From: Chlamydia ibidis 10-1398/6
GTDB lineage: Bacteria; Chlamydiota; Chlamydiia; Chlamydiales; Chlamydiaceae
Reading direction: 5' to 3'
Length of the DNA: 64,000 nt
Assembly (NCBI RefSeq): GCF_000454725.1
Contig: NZ_APJW01000004.1
Location: 1-64,000, forward strand
Shown: positions 16,863 through 26,222 of the stretch, piece by piece
Layout: every line of letters begins with the position of its first letter
Position numbering within the stretch: position 1 is the stretch's first letter
Made by a program: the position numbers and the translations under genes
Notes under the pieces: model-generated
Database searches by the model: none
Seen by the model: only the letters and a program-made list of their open reading frames with translations
What the model was told of the DNA's origin: nothing

Positions 16863-17411
16863 GTGACAACGTCCCAACCCCCTGGTTCTCTTTCAGATAC
16901 TCAAGACTCTCCCAAAAGTAAAGATTGGGACGATGGATTCTCACAAGGTTTTCTGGAAGGCAGTATCTCTGGCCATGAGGAAGCTTTTCAAGAGCTTCTC
17001 TCTTTGATTCAGATTTTCAGGAAGCTTTCTATTCACATGCTTTCTGAAATAGAAAAAATTACTCATCATCTAAAACCTGATCTTCTTGAACTAGCGATTC
17101 TGACTTGTGAGAAATTTTTGTACCGCAAATTGGACGATACAGAAGAACTTAGTCTACTATTGTCTGCAGCGCTTCAACAGCATACTACTCTACAATCTCT
17201 ATCACCTATAAAAGTCTTCCTTCATCCCGATGATCATCAAAAACTTAGTGACTGGATGGTAACACATGAATTTCCAATGATCAAACATGTAGAGTTTCTC
17301 TCTGATATTTCTTGTAAAAAATCTAGTTACAAGCTCGTGCTTCCCTCTGGAGTATTAAGACAAGAAATAGGAGAAGAATTAGATCATTTGCTTTCTGTTT
17401 TAACAACATGA
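16863..17411 (+). CDS. FliH-like stator of the flagellar-type export ATPase (CT718 homologue)
   Basis: A 182-residue protein starting at GTG. The N-terminus is polar. Then a GxxxG ladder, GFSQGFLEGSISG (about residues 26-38), leads into a helix: the hallmark of FliH/SctL stators. The C-terminal domain contains LAILTCEKFLYRKL and VFLHPDDHQKL, like the FliH C-terminal region that binds the ATPase. It sits immediately before the ATPase gene, coupled by ATGA. It is paralogous in role to SctL elsewhere in this window. Confidence 0.82.
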   Translation: MTTSQPPGSLSDTQDSPKSKDWDDGFSQGFLEGSISGHEEAFQELLSLIQIFRKLSIHMLSEIEKITHHLKPDLLELAILTCEKFLYRKLDDTEELSLLLSAALQQHTTLQSLSPIKVFLHPDDHQKLSDWMVTHEFPMIKHVEFLSDISCKKSSYKLVLPSGVLRQEIGEELDHLLSVLTT

Positions 17412-18724
17412 CACACCTAAATTACGAAAAATCTCAGCTTAATTATTGGCAACCTTATCGCGCTTGTGGATTTTTATCAAAAGTCTCAGGAAATCTTATG
17501 GAAGCTGAAGGATTATCAGCATGTTTGGGTGAGCTTTGCAAAATTTCCTCTTTGCGCCATCCTGACATCCTTGCAGAAGTAATAGGATTTAATAGCCAAA
17601 CGACGTTATTAATGTCTTTGTCTCCTATGTATTGTGTAACTCTGGGTGCAGAAGTCTTACCATTACGACGCCCTCCCTCACTACATTTATCAGACCATTT
17701 ACTTGGACGTGTTATTGATGCTTTTGGGAACCCCCTGGATAATAAAGAACCCTTACCCAAAACTCACTTAAAACCACTGATTTCCCCTCCTCCTGCACCA
17801 ATGACACGGAAACCTGTCAAAGATATCTTTCCTACAGGAATCAAAGCTATCGATGCATTTCTGACATTGGGGAAAGGTCAAAGAATTGGCATCTTTTCAG
17901 AACCAGGCAGCGGTAAATCTTCTTTGCTATCTGCCATTGCTTTAGGAGCTCAATCAACTATTAACGTGATAACACTTATTGGTGAAAGAGGTAGAGAGGT
18001 ACGTGAGTACATAGAAAAACACAAATCAGATTTAGAACAAAAACGAACAATTATTGTAGCTTCTCCGGCTCATGAAACAGCTCCAACAAAGGTCATTGCT
18101 GGCAGAGCAGCTATGACCATTGCAGAATATTTTCGGAATCAGGGAAATGATGTTTTATTTGTCATGGACTCATTATCAAGATGGATTGCAGCCCTGCAAG
18201 AAGTGGCCCTAGCAACAGGAGAGACATTAGCTGCACACCACTATGCAGCCTCAGTTTTTCATCACGTTGCAGAGTTTATAGAACGGGCTGGCAATAATGA
18301 CTGTGGATCGATCACAGCACTTTATGCCATACTATACTATCCTGATCATCCTGATATATTTACAGACTATTTGAAATCACTATTAGATGGTCATTTTTTC
18401 CTAACCAACCGCGGTAAATCCCTAACCTCTCCTCCTATTGATATTCTTTCCAGTCTTTCTAGGTCTGCACGGAGTATAGCTCTTCCTCATCATTACGCAG
18501 CCGCTGAAAAACTAAGGTCTCTTTTAAAAATCTATCAAGAAGCTTTGGATATTATTCAACTCGGTGCGTATACACCTGGGAATGATAAAGATCTCGATGA
18601 TGCTGTTAAATTGATTCCTAGCATCAAAGCTTTTCTTTCCCAACCATTATCAAATTACTGCTACTTAGAGAACACTCTAAAACAATTGGAGGATTTGGTT
18701 GATAATGAGTCGCATGCTAACTAA
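17408..18724 (+). CDS. fliI: Flagellar-type secretion ATPase FliI
   Basis: Hexameric export ATPase, 438 residues, cytoplasmic face of the membrane. Seen: GRVIDAFGNPLD, the P-loop SEPGSGKSSL (about 164-173), the GERGREVREY motif of FliI/SctN ATPases, Walker B-like DVLFVMDSLSRW, and the substrate-proximal C-terminal helices. With the FliF, FliH and FliJ-like genes around it, it makes a minimal flagellar-type export set without filament genes here. Whether it serves the main type III system as a paralogue is not decided by the sequence. Confidence 0.94.
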   Translation: MTHLNYEKSQLNYWQPYRACGFLSKVSGNLMEAEGLSACLGELCKISSLRHPDILAEVIGFNSQTTLLMSLSPMYCVTLGAEVLPLRRPPSLHLSDHLLGRVIDAFGNPLDNKEPLPKTHLKPLISPPPAPMTRKPVKDIFPTGIKAIDAFLTLGKGQRIGIFSEPGSGKSSLLSAIALGAQSTINVITLIGERGREVREYIEKHKSDLEQKRTIIVASPAHETAPTKVIAGRAAMTIAEYFRNQGNDVLFVMDSLSRWIAALQEVALATGETLAAHHYAASVFHHVAEFIERAGNNDCGSITALYAILYYPDHPDIFTDYLKSLLDGHFFLTNRGKSLTSPPIDILSSLSRSARSIALPHHYAAAEKLRSLLKIYQEALDIIQLGAYTPGNDKDLDDAVKLIPSIKAFLSQPLSNYCYLENTLKQLEDLVDNESHAN

Positions 18725-19064
18725 TCTCATAACTGTTCTAAAAACGAGAATTTATCATGCATCGTCTAATTTCTATTTAGACAAAAACAAAGATCAACTT
18801 CTATTAGATCACTTACAGCATATACAAACACGTATAACATATACCTCTAAGTTACGTGAGGAACATTTTTTATATAGGAATAACATTGAACACTACGATA
18901 GGCTTTTAGAACACTTGCAAACATTACAGTCATCTATTTATAAACAACACAATGCCTACTGCAGAATATGTAAAGAACATCAAAGCAAATTACTCGCTTT
19001 AATTAATCGCAGAAAAATTATCGAAAAGATCAGGAACAATAAGTATTCTAACATCAAGAGATAG
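18699..19064 (+). CDS. Small coiled-coil protein in FliJ/SctO position (CT716 homologue)
   Basis: A 121-residue, highly charged, almost fully helical protein with heptad-like spacing of Leu, Tyr and His: the size and character of FliJ/SctO stalk proteins that sit in the ATPase ring. There is no diagnostic motif, so assignment rests on size, coiled coil and position after fliI. GGAGG lies 6 nt before the TTG used here; ATG 18705 two codons later is equally possible. It overlaps the end of fliI. Confidence 0.68.
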   Translation: MIMSRMLTNLITVLKTRIYHASSNFYLDKNKDQLLLDHLQHIQTRITYTSKLREEHFLYRNNIEHYDRLLEHLQTLQSSIYKQHNAYCRICKEHQSKLLALINRRKIIEKIRNNKYSNIKR

Positions 19065-19083
19065 GAACGCAAGGCTAGCTGTA

Positions 19084-20469
19084 ATGACCGACTCTGTAAT
19101 CTTTCCGTCTATTTTGGAAATGTCCCCACTCAAAGAAAAACTCAAATCAATTAATCAAGAACATTTATTAGATTTCTGGCCCACACTTTCTCCCAAACAA
19201 CAACAACGACTCTCTAGCCAAATAACCTCTATTGATGTTGAATTTTTCAACAAGCAACGCCTACTAGTTAAAACACCTAAATCCTGTCTAAAATCTTTTC
19301 GTCCTTTAACTTCATTTGGTTCTTCTGGAGAAGATCCTAAAAGAAGTGAAATAGGGACAAAGTTGTTGGAAAAGAAAAAAGTAGCTTGCGTAGTTCTTGC
19401 TGGAGGTCAAGGTTCTCGTTTAAAGTGCGATGGACCAAAGGGACTTTTCCCAGTCTCACCCCTTAAGAAAAAACCCTTATTTCAATTGGTTGCGGAAAAA
19501 GTTTGTGCTGCCAGTAAGCTGGCAAATCAGCCTTTGCCGTTAGCCTTTATGACTTCTCCACTAAATAATAGACAAACGCGTTCGTACTTTGAGTCTAATG
19601 ATTATTTCGGCCTTGATCCTCATCAGGTTGATTTTTTTTGTCAGCCTTTATGGCCTCTCCTATCCAAAGATGGAGACCTCTTCTTAGAGGATGTGGATAC
19701 ACTTGCTCTAGGCCCTAATGGTAATGGTTGCTTAGCAACCTTATTGTGTACATCCGGTTTATGGAATAAATGGCACAGCTCTGGCATAGAAATGGTAAGC
19801 GTGATTCCTATTGATAATCCTCTTGCTCTCCCTTTTGATGTCGAGCTTTGCGGTTTTCATGCTATGGAAAACAATGATGTGACTATAAAAGCTGCTTTAC
19901 GCCAAACAGCTATTGAGGATGTGGGTATTCTTGTAGAATCATATGATTCTGGTAAAACCTCAGTAATAGAGTATTCGGAAATTCCAATAGATGAACGCTA
20001 CGCAACTCATCCTGATAATACATTAAAATACTGTCTTGCAAATATTGGTCTCTATTGTCTCTCTATGGACTTCATTGCTGGAGCTGCTCATAAAGAGCTT
20101 CCTCTATATAAAGCGTATAAATATGCCAAGCGTTTAGATACTCCCCATTGCTCAGAAAAAAATTCATGGAAATTTGAAGAATTTATCTTTGACCTATTTC
20201 GTTATAGCCAGCGATGCCGAACACTTGTATATCCTCGACAAGAATGCTTTGCCCCATTAAAAAACCTTGAAGGGAATTATAGCCTAGCAACTGTGCGTGA
20301 GGCATTATCTGCAAGAGAAAGACAAATCTTCCATAAGGTCACCGGAAAACGACTTTCTCCAAACACAACATTTGAATTAGAAGCTGATTTCTATTATCCT
20401 TCAACCTCTACTTCCTTACACTGGGAAAATAAAGCGTTTTTCGAGGAACCATTTTTTGAGGCTTCATGA
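19084..20469 (+). CDS. UDP-sugar pyrophosphorylase of the UAP type (CT715 homologue)
   Basis: A 461-residue nucleotidyltransferase. The signature VVLAGGQGSRLKCDGPKGLFPV (Gly-rich nucleotide loop at ~105-113) and later KYCLANIGLYCLSMDFI and WKFEEFIFDLF follow the UDP-N-acetylhexosamine pyrophosphorylase (UAP1/AGX) family, best known in eukaryotes, rather than bacterial GlmU. It would form UDP-GlcNAc or a related UDP-sugar from UTP and sugar-1-phosphate; substrate is not certain. It is joined to gpsA by an ATGA overlap. Confidence 0.85.
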   Translation: MTDSVIFPSILEMSPLKEKLKSINQEHLLDFWPTLSPKQQQRLSSQITSIDVEFFNKQRLLVKTPKSCLKSFRPLTSFGSSGEDPKRSEIGTKLLEKKKVACVVLAGGQGSRLKCDGPKGLFPVSPLKKKPLFQLVAEKVCAASKLANQPLPLAFMTSPLNNRQTRSYFESNDYFGLDPHQVDFFCQPLWPLLSKDGDLFLEDVDTLALGPNGNGCLATLLCTSGLWNKWHSSGIEMVSVIPIDNPLALPFDVELCGFHAMENNDVTIKAALRQTAIEDVGILVESYDSGKTSVIEYSEIPIDERYATHPDNTLKYCLANIGLYCLSMDFIAGAAHKELPLYKAYKYAKRLDTPHCSEKNSWKFEEFIFDLFRYSQRCRTLVYPRQECFAPLKNLEGNYSLATVREALSARERQIFHKVTGKRLSPNTTFELEADFYYPSTSTSLHWENKAFFEEPFFEAS

Positions 20470-21470
20470 AAGAAAAAATTGCCTATCTAGGCATGGGAAT
20501 TTGGGGCTTTTGTCTTGCCTCTCTATTAGCTAATAAAGGTTTTCGTGTTGTAGGTTGGGCACGCAACCCTGATTTAGTTGATGAACTTCGCACAAAAGCC
20601 CGCCATCCTTTAGCTCCCGACATACCTATTCACCCAAATCTCTCATTCACCACAGATATGCAGGAAGCTATTTCTGGGGCTTCCATGATTGTAGAAGGTG
20701 TATCATCAGCGGGAATTCGTCCAGTTGCTGAACAAGTTAGGGCTATTACAAACTTACAAGTGCCATTTGTTATAACATCTAAAGGGATTGAACAAGATAC
20801 CGGCTTACTTCTAAGTGAAATTTGCCTAGAAGTTTTTGGTAAAACTGCAGCACAATATCTTGGTTACTTAAGTGGTCCGTCCATTGCAAGAGAAGTCTTA
20901 AAGGGATGTCCGTGTTCAGTAGTAATTAGTGCCTATAATTCAGATACCTTGAAGAAAATCCATCAAGCCTTTCTTACTCCAAAATTTCGTGTTTATCCGA
21001 ATAGCGACTTAAAAGGAGTAGCTTTAGGAGGAGCCCTAAAAAATATTATTGCTATAGCTTGTGGAATTTCAGATGGCTTTCAATTTGGTGATAACGCCAA
21101 GTCTGGATTAGTGACACGAGGTCTTCACGAAATTCGAAAGCTTGCAACAATTATGGACTGCCGCCCCGATACCCTTTACGGACTTGCAGGACTTGGAGAT
21201 CTGTGTACAACCTGCTTTTCTTCCCTAAGTAGAAACACGAGATTTGGTAAATTAATTGCTGAGGGACGTACATTCGAGCAAGCTAAAGCAGAAATTGGCA
21301 TGGTAGTTGAGGGCGCCTATACCGCGCTATCGGCTCATCAGATTGCCAAACACCATAAAATTGAAATGCCAATTACCACTGGCATCTATCGTGTACTCTA
21401 TGAGAATTTAGATCTTAAAGAAGCCATTGCTACGCTTTTACAAAGGAATACTAAAGAAGAGTATCTTTAA
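20466..21470 (+). CDS. gpsA: Glycerol-3-phosphate dehydrogenase [NAD(P)+]
   Basis: Reduces dihydroxyacetone phosphate to sn-glycerol-3-phosphate for phospholipid synthesis. The 334-residue protein has the dinucleotide fold GMGIWG (residues 9-14), SKGIEQDTGLLL, YLSGPSIAREV, the catalytic Lys segment LGGALKNIIAIACG, and GLGDLCTTCFS near the C-terminus. Length and motifs are normal. Confidence 0.96.
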   Translation: MKEKIAYLGMGIWGFCLASLLANKGFRVVGWARNPDLVDELRTKARHPLAPDIPIHPNLSFTTDMQEAISGASMIVEGVSSAGIRPVAEQVRAITNLQVPFVITSKGIEQDTGLLLSEICLEVFGKTAAQYLGYLSGPSIAREVLKGCPCSVVISAYNSDTLKKIHQAFLTPKFRVYPNSDLKGVALGGALKNIIAIACGISDGFQFGDNAKSGLVTRGLHEIRKLATIMDCRPDTLYGLAGLGDLCTTCFSSLSRNTRFGKLIAEGRTFEQAKAEIGMVVEGAYTALSAHQIAKHHKIEMPITTGIYRVLYENLDLKEAIATLLQRNTKEEYL

Positions 21471-21511
21471 TATCTTATCACCACTGAAGGACTTTTCATT
21501 TGTACATTTTT

Positions 21512-21540
21512 TTGTCATTTGATAAAGGTGTGTTTATCAC
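21512..21540 (+). promoter_or_regulatory. Candidate porB promoter with embedded inverted repeat
   Basis: TTGTCA (21512-21517) and TATCAC (21535-21540) are 17 nt apart, a fair sigma66-type pair, about 26 nt before the porB ATG. The spacer and -10 contain a perfect inverted repeat, TGATAAA-N6-TTTATCA (21520-21539), in the place where a repressor could bind. Confidence 0.4.
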
Positions 21541-21566
21541 ATGCAGTAAATAAGGCCATCGACTAA

Positions 21567-22601
21567 ATGAACAGCAAGCTGGTGAAGCGCCTACGTTTGG
21601 CAACTTTGTCTTTCTTAGCCCTATCTGGAGCCTTTTCTTCTTCCTTGTATGCAACGCCTGCAGGGAATCCTGCGACTCCTGTTCTTCCAGGAATAAACCC
21701 TGAGCAACAAGGTTGGGGAGCTTTAGAGCTTTGTCGATCTTATGATTTGTTCGCGGCATTAGCTGGTAGTTTAAAAGTGGGTTTCTGTGGAGACTATATT
21801 TTTTCAGAAAGCAGTAGAGTTAGCGATGTTCCTGTTATTACCTCAGTGACCACTCTATCTGGTTCAGGCCCAGCAACTCAGGTCATATCCACAGAAAAAA
21901 CTATGGACTTTGATCTTACGAATTCTCGTACGAATGTGAGTTGCGTATTCGCATCGATTTCTCTGCAAGACATATCATCAGTGTTTATCCCGTTACTTGA
22001 CGTCAGTTTTGAAGTCAAAATTGGTGGGTTGAAAGACTACTGCCGTCTACCCGTGAATGCCTATAGAGATTTTACTTCTTCGCCTTTGGCTACGGAATCC
22101 CAAGCAACTAATGGATTGATCGAAATGCAGACCAATTATGGTTTTGTCTGGGATCTATGCCTAAGAAAAATTTTATGGAAAGATGGTGTATCCTTCATCG
22201 GGGCTAGTGCATCTTATCGTCATGCTGCCTGTCCTATTGATTACGTTGTCATACACAATCAGGCTAACCCAGAAGTGTTTTTTGCCGATTCCAATGGGAA
22301 AATGAGCCACAAAGAATGGGGGGCTCATTTAGGCATGACTACCTATGTCAATGATTATATCCTTCCTTATATTGGTGTAGGGGTGGGCAATACTACCCGC
22401 ATGGCCCCAGCTGACTGCTTCAACCGTTTAGAAAGCGAATTTACAAATCTAAAATTCAAAGTTCGCAAAATCAATAGTTACCGTAGAGTCATGTTTTGTT
22501 GTGGAGCAACAAGTTGCCCATCTAACAACTTCTTCTATACTGTGGAAGGACGCTGGGGATGCCAACGTGCTGTTCATGTAGCTGGAGGATTTCACTTCTA
22601 A
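21567..22601 (+). CDS. porB: Outer membrane porin PorB
   Basis: Minor outer membrane porin of Chlamydia, 344 residues. A Sec signal peptide ends in SSSLYA before TPAGNPATP. The mature part starts with the chlamydial porin pattern (WGALELCRSYDLFAALAGSLKVGFCGDY), alternates beta strands and is rich in Cys (about 16), as expected for disulfide-linked chlamydial envelope proteins. It ends in the outer-membrane signature ...HVAGGFHF with terminal Phe. In C. trachomatis PorB passes dicarboxylates such as 2-oxoglutarate. Its stop overlaps the convergent CT712 homologue by 4 bp. Confidence 0.94.
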   Translation: MNSKLVKRLRLATLSFLALSGAFSSSLYATPAGNPATPVLPGINPEQQGWGALELCRSYDLFAALAGSLKVGFCGDYIFSESSRVSDVPVITSVTTLSGSGPATQVISTEKTMDFDLTNSRTNVSCVFASISLQDISSVFIPLLDVSFEVKIGGLKDYCRLPVNAYRDFTSSPLATESQATNGLIEMQTNYGFVWDLCLRKILWKDGVSFIGASASYRHAACPIDYVVIHNQANPEVFFADSNGKMSHKEWGAHLGMTTYVNDYILPYIGVGVGNTTRMAPADCFNRLESEFTNLKFKVRKINSYRRVMFCCGATSCPSNNFFYTVEGRWGCQRAVHVAGGFHF

Positions 22602-23773
22602 CGGCAACCTGAAATCAATGTCCTATACACATTGTGCATAATCTTTAGCGATGCTGATACTAGGTTCCATTCTTGTTGCATGGCTCTAAGCTGGAGTTCT
22701 AACATAATTTGAGTAGTTTGCGCTAGATCACCATAATTTTGGACATCTGATAGACATTGATTAAAGAAGTTTAGCAAGCCTCCTTTCGTAGTTCCAGTCT
22801 CAATATCTATTTCACCATCAACAACTAAACCCTCAAGAGTTTGAATTTCAACAACAGAAAAATCAGACCCCATGATTTGATACGAAGGCTCATACACTGA
22901 AGATCCTGGAATAAACACCAAACTGTTCAAACTGTTCATAAGTTTCTTCATTTGCACTAAGCAAATTTCCAACTCTTTTATATAAGAATTTGCAGATTCT
23001 ACCAATTGTGTTTTCTGAGCTTCGGATAAGCTAGGATTACTATTAATATTTTTGATTATTTTACCCAACAATACGGTAGCTTGCTCTGCGTTCTTAATAT
23101 CATTCCGCAATGCTAGCCGCTCTTCTTCAAAACGGTTTTTCACCATTTGATATCCGTACTTAAAATTGGACGTTCCAGAAGTTTGGGAGATATAGGAACC
23201 TAAATTATAGACAATGGGAGCCGAATTAAACGTTTTAACAGCCTCTAACAAGGGGCTAAACAAGTTCTGAGCATATCCAGAAAGATTAAGTTCCTGACCT
23301 AAAGCATATAGGGCAGATTCTTGTGATGGGATATATTTATCTAAAAGAATGTAAGCAAAAGCTGACTGGAAGGGCATTTTGTTAATAACAGAATTACCAC
23401 TTTCATCTGGATGTAATTCAGGAGCTGTTGTCAAAGCCTTAGGAGATACTTTATCAAAATGTGCCTGAAATGCCTTCTTTTCTTGCTTACGCATTTCCTT
23501 ACTATTCTGCTCAGCTAATGTAGTTTGAAGCAAAGCCATTTCTGCTCCACTCTGCAGAAATTCACGATTCAATGAATCTATTAATTCTTGACGCAAGCCT
23601 AAAATACTAGCTTCCTTTAATAAATCCTGAAACACTTGCAACTGATGAGCAATTTCATTCACTTTTGTATAGTCCGCTGCAACCTCAGCAGGAGATACAC
23701 GACGCTCTGATTCTATAGGTCTTTCTCTTAAGTAAGAGTAGGGTTGATATCTCTCTATAAAAGGCGTGTCCAT
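22598..23773 (-). CDS. Chlamydia-specific helical protein (CT712 homologue), paralogue of its neighbour
   Basis: A 391-residue protein with no signal peptide or membrane helix, mostly predicted coiled helix. Its C-terminal ~260 residues resemble those of the upstream CT711 homologue: LLDKYIPSQESALYALGQELNLS, NSAPIVYNLGSYI, and near the end QQEWNLVSASLKIM. So this looks like a tandem duplication with N-terminal divergence. AGGAAG lies 5 nt before the ATG. It follows the larger paralogue by 15 nt and is probably co-transcribed. Function unknown; a type III substrate is plausible but not visible in the sequence. Confidence 0.85.
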   Translation of the reverse strand: MDTPFIERYQPYSYLRERPIESERRVSPAEVAADYTKVNEIAHQLQVFQDLLKEASILGLRQELIDSLNREFLQSGAEMALLQTTLAEQNSKEMRKQEKKAFQAHFDKVSPKALTTAPELHPDESGNSVINKMPFQSAFAYILLDKYIPSQESALYALGQELNLSGYAQNLFSPLLEAVKTFNSAPIVYNLGSYISQTSGTSNFKYGYQMVKNRFEEERLALRNDIKNAEQATVLLGKIIKNINSNPSLSEAQKTQLVESANSYIKELEICLVQMKKLMNSLNSLVFIPGSSVYEPSYQIMGSDFSVVEIQTLEGLVVDGEIDIETGTTKGGLLNFFNQCLSDVQNYGDLAQTTQIMLELQLRAMQQEWNLVSASLKIMHNVYRTLISGCR

Positions 23774-23788
23774 AATCGCTTCCTGAAG

Positions 23789-26101
23789 TTATCTAATTCT
23801 ACGTGTTAATTTTGCAAAAATTTGATTCAACAAAGCCATAGCAGCACTCACTAACGTCCATTCTTGCTGAATAGATGCTGATTCAAGCTGTAAAGCCAAC
23901 TGCTGGTTTTGGTTAAATGTTGTATAATCCTGCTGTGTTGCTTCTAAACTATTGAGAATTTGTTGTTCTCCCCCAGGGACAACGCCATTTTTCCCTCCCT
24001 CTATGACAAAATTTTCAAAAGAGGATAACTGCCGCACCCATTCATTCGAGGGTTTCCCATTTACTGTAATAGTGAATGCTTCGTCAACTTCATCTGGTTT
24101 TTCTACAGGAGTGAGTGTCATCCCCACTAATAAAGAACGTAAGTTACCTAAATTACGTATCAAGTCATCGAATTGACTTTGATATGTTGTAATTGTAAGT
24201 AGAAGTTCACGCCTTTGTGAATCTGTTAATTCCTTATCAGTTTTTATTTCGTTTAAAATTGTCTCGATTTCTTGTTTTGCCTTTATACATCTAGTGAGAT
24301 CGGTCTGGCAGCGTTTTGTCTCTTTAGAAAGGACACTCTCCGCCTTACTCACAGGATCCGTTAGTGCTTGCAAATTCATCTGACGAAGATAGATACCTAA
24401 AGAGTAGTAGACATCTGCAGACTGAAAACTCGAAATATGTTTAATAATCTGATTCATGTATTTAGCTGCCTTATTGGAGAACGTCATTTGTACTCCTAAA
24501 GTCTTCAACACATGTTCTTGATTAGGCAGATACTTATCCAACATCAAAGATGTATACGTAACCTGTAACGGAGACGTAGTAACGAAAGTCTCTTTGTCCT
24601 TATTCATGCTAGCAAAGTAGTTTAACTTTGCAGGATCCATGGAATCTTTCTTTGCATGGAAATCTGCTGCAGCTGCCTCCCAAGCAGATATTTGCTTTTG
24701 AATTGCAGCTATACTTGCCTCTTGTCCTTTAAGAACTGCCTGAAACGATTGCCTAGTATCAACATGCTGAGACTGGCTAGTCATTAAATCGATACATTGA
24801 TAAAAGAATAGAGGATTAAATTGGCTGGTACTGTTACCTCCATTACTGTTCAGAAAAATAGCAATATTGCTGCTTGTACCAACAGGATTATTAGCAAATT
24901 CACTCAAAGCAGCTGAGGCTGCAGTAACATCAAAATTACTGTATTTCCTTTGTGACCAGTAAGCTTTCTCCCGGTTTAATGCTGTTTTATAAGACTCAAC
25001 ACCGCTAGCGCTAGAATTCGTTCCAGCTTCCGCGACACAAGTCAAAAAAGCATACTGCAAACTTAAGAATTCGGGTAAGGTTACATTGCCATTACCCGTT
25101 ATATTAGCATACCCCATAGTAAATACATCCATGGTATCTAGAAACTTGTCTAAAGCATCTTTCAAGCTCTGGGGTAATTTATTTGGATCTTGTGGATCAT
25201 TTGGGTAATTCTGCATCATCAAGCGATATAACCCACCTAACATCAAATAAGACTGAACCATACCTCCTTGTAGAGCATTGTGCTGACCACCGGTAATAGT
25301 CAAGTTATCTGATGTCGTTCCCCAAATAGGATTGAGCAAATCTTTAAGAGTACTCGTAAACTGACGAATAAGTCCTATTAACCTATTCGCAGCATCAATA
25401 TTCATAGATGTTTCTGCTAAAGCGACATTGATATTGTCTGCGACTGGATATGCTAAAGATATCATGGCATTATAGATCACCATCATATTCTGCCAAAAAT
25501 GTACAACTTTAGTCTTAGGTGGAGCCTCTTTCTTTGGTATCTTATTGATTGCGTCAACGAATTGTTGAGGAAGTGCATAAAGCTGAGTATATTTATCGTC
25601 CGCAACAGCGACTTCTCGTTTATTCAAACCAAATAATTGTTTAATTGTAGATAATTTCGTCTGATACTCATTAACTACATTCTTCTCAGCTTCAGTAGGA
25701 TTAGTCATCCCACCTTCTTCTTCAGTCTTTAGCCAATCCTGAAAATTCTTTTCTAGACCTTCAATGAACAAATGAGCCGCGGCTAAATTGGGATCACTAA
25801 GTATCTTAGTCGTTAATTCTGAAAGTTGAGGAATATCTTGAGGAGCTGCAGGTGCAGGCTCAGTAAATACGACAGGATTATCTGCGATATAAAAAATATC
25901 CTTATCATTTAGTACTGATTTAGTATCGGGCGCAACTTCTTGAATTAACCCTAAAGCTCGTTTTAAACCTTTAGTTTTTTCATTTAATTCCTGAAATAAA
26001 CACACTGCATGAGACATACATGTAGACATATCCACTTGATTGCCAGCTAATGCAGAAGTAATATTACGACTAAAACTGAGATAATAAGGGTTAATAGTCA
26101 C
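23789..26101 (-). CDS. Large Chlamydia-specific helical protein (CT711 homologue)
   Basis: A 770-residue protein starting at GTG (MTINPYYLSF), without signal peptide or membrane segments. The N-terminal ~500 residues are unique to it. The last ~260 share a module with the CT712 homologue: SLMLDKYLPNQEHVLKTLGVQMTFS, SADVYYSLGIYL, and QQEWTLVSAAMALL before the C-terminus. Middle parts are rich in Asn, Thr and Gln. No catalytic motif seen. The ribosome site is weak. A strong AT-rich hairpin lies just upstream. I infer a secreted or structural role only from its lineage restriction. Confidence 0.85.
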   Translation of the reverse strand: MTINPYYLSFSRNITSALAGNQVDMSTCMSHAVCLFQELNEKTKGLKRALGLIQEVAPDTKSVLNDKDIFYIADNPVVFTEPAPAAPQDIPQLSELTTKILSDPNLAAAHLFIEGLEKNFQDWLKTEEEGGMTNPTEAEKNVVNEYQTKLSTIKQLFGLNKREVAVADDKYTQLYALPQQFVDAINKIPKKEAPPKTKVVHFWQNMMVIYNAMISLAYPVADNINVALAETSMNIDAANRLIGLIRQFTSTLKDLLNPIWGTTSDNLTITGGQHNALQGGMVQSYLMLGGLYRLMMQNYPNDPQDPNKLPQSLKDALDKFLDTMDVFTMGYANITGNGNVTLPEFLSLQYAFLTCVAEAGTNSSASGVESYKTALNREKAYWSQRKYSNFDVTAASAALSEFANNPVGTSSNIAIFLNSNGGNSTSQFNPLFFYQCIDLMTSQSQHVDTRQSFQAVLKGQEASIAAIQKQISAWEAAAADFHAKKDSMDPAKLNYFASMNKDKETFVTTSPLQVTYTSLMLDKYLPNQEHVLKTLGVQMTFSNKAAKYMNQIIKHISSFQSADVYYSLGIYLRQMNLQALTDPVSKAESVLSKETKRCQTDLTRCIKAKQEIETILNEIKTDKELTDSQRRELLLTITTYQSQFDDLIRNLGNLRSLLVGMTLTPVEKPDEVDEAFTITVNGKPSNEWVRQLSSFENFVIEGGKNGVVPGGEQQILNSLEATQQDYTTFNQNQQLALQLESASIQQEWTLVSAAMALLNQIFAKLTRRIR

Positions 26102-26116
26102 AGCTTTTATCCAGAA

Positions 26117-26180
26117 AAATCCGATTATTTTCTTATTTTAAAATAAAAATTATTATTCAAAAATAAAAAATAATCGGAAT
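26117..26180 (-). terminator. Likely rho-independent terminator after pckA
   Basis: TCCGATTATTTT (26122-26133) and AAAATAATCGGA (26169-26180) pair perfectly over 12 bp. Read on the minus strand the stem is followed at once by TTTTT (26121-26117). The 35-nt loop is AT-rich and can pair further. It should end the mreB-pckA transcript. It leaves only about 20 nt before the CT711 start, so that gene's promoter must lie within the loop or stem, or termination is partial. Confidence 0.6.
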
Positions 26181-26222
26181 TAAAAGTAAGATAAAAACAA
26201 CTAATAACTTTTGAATTTTCAA

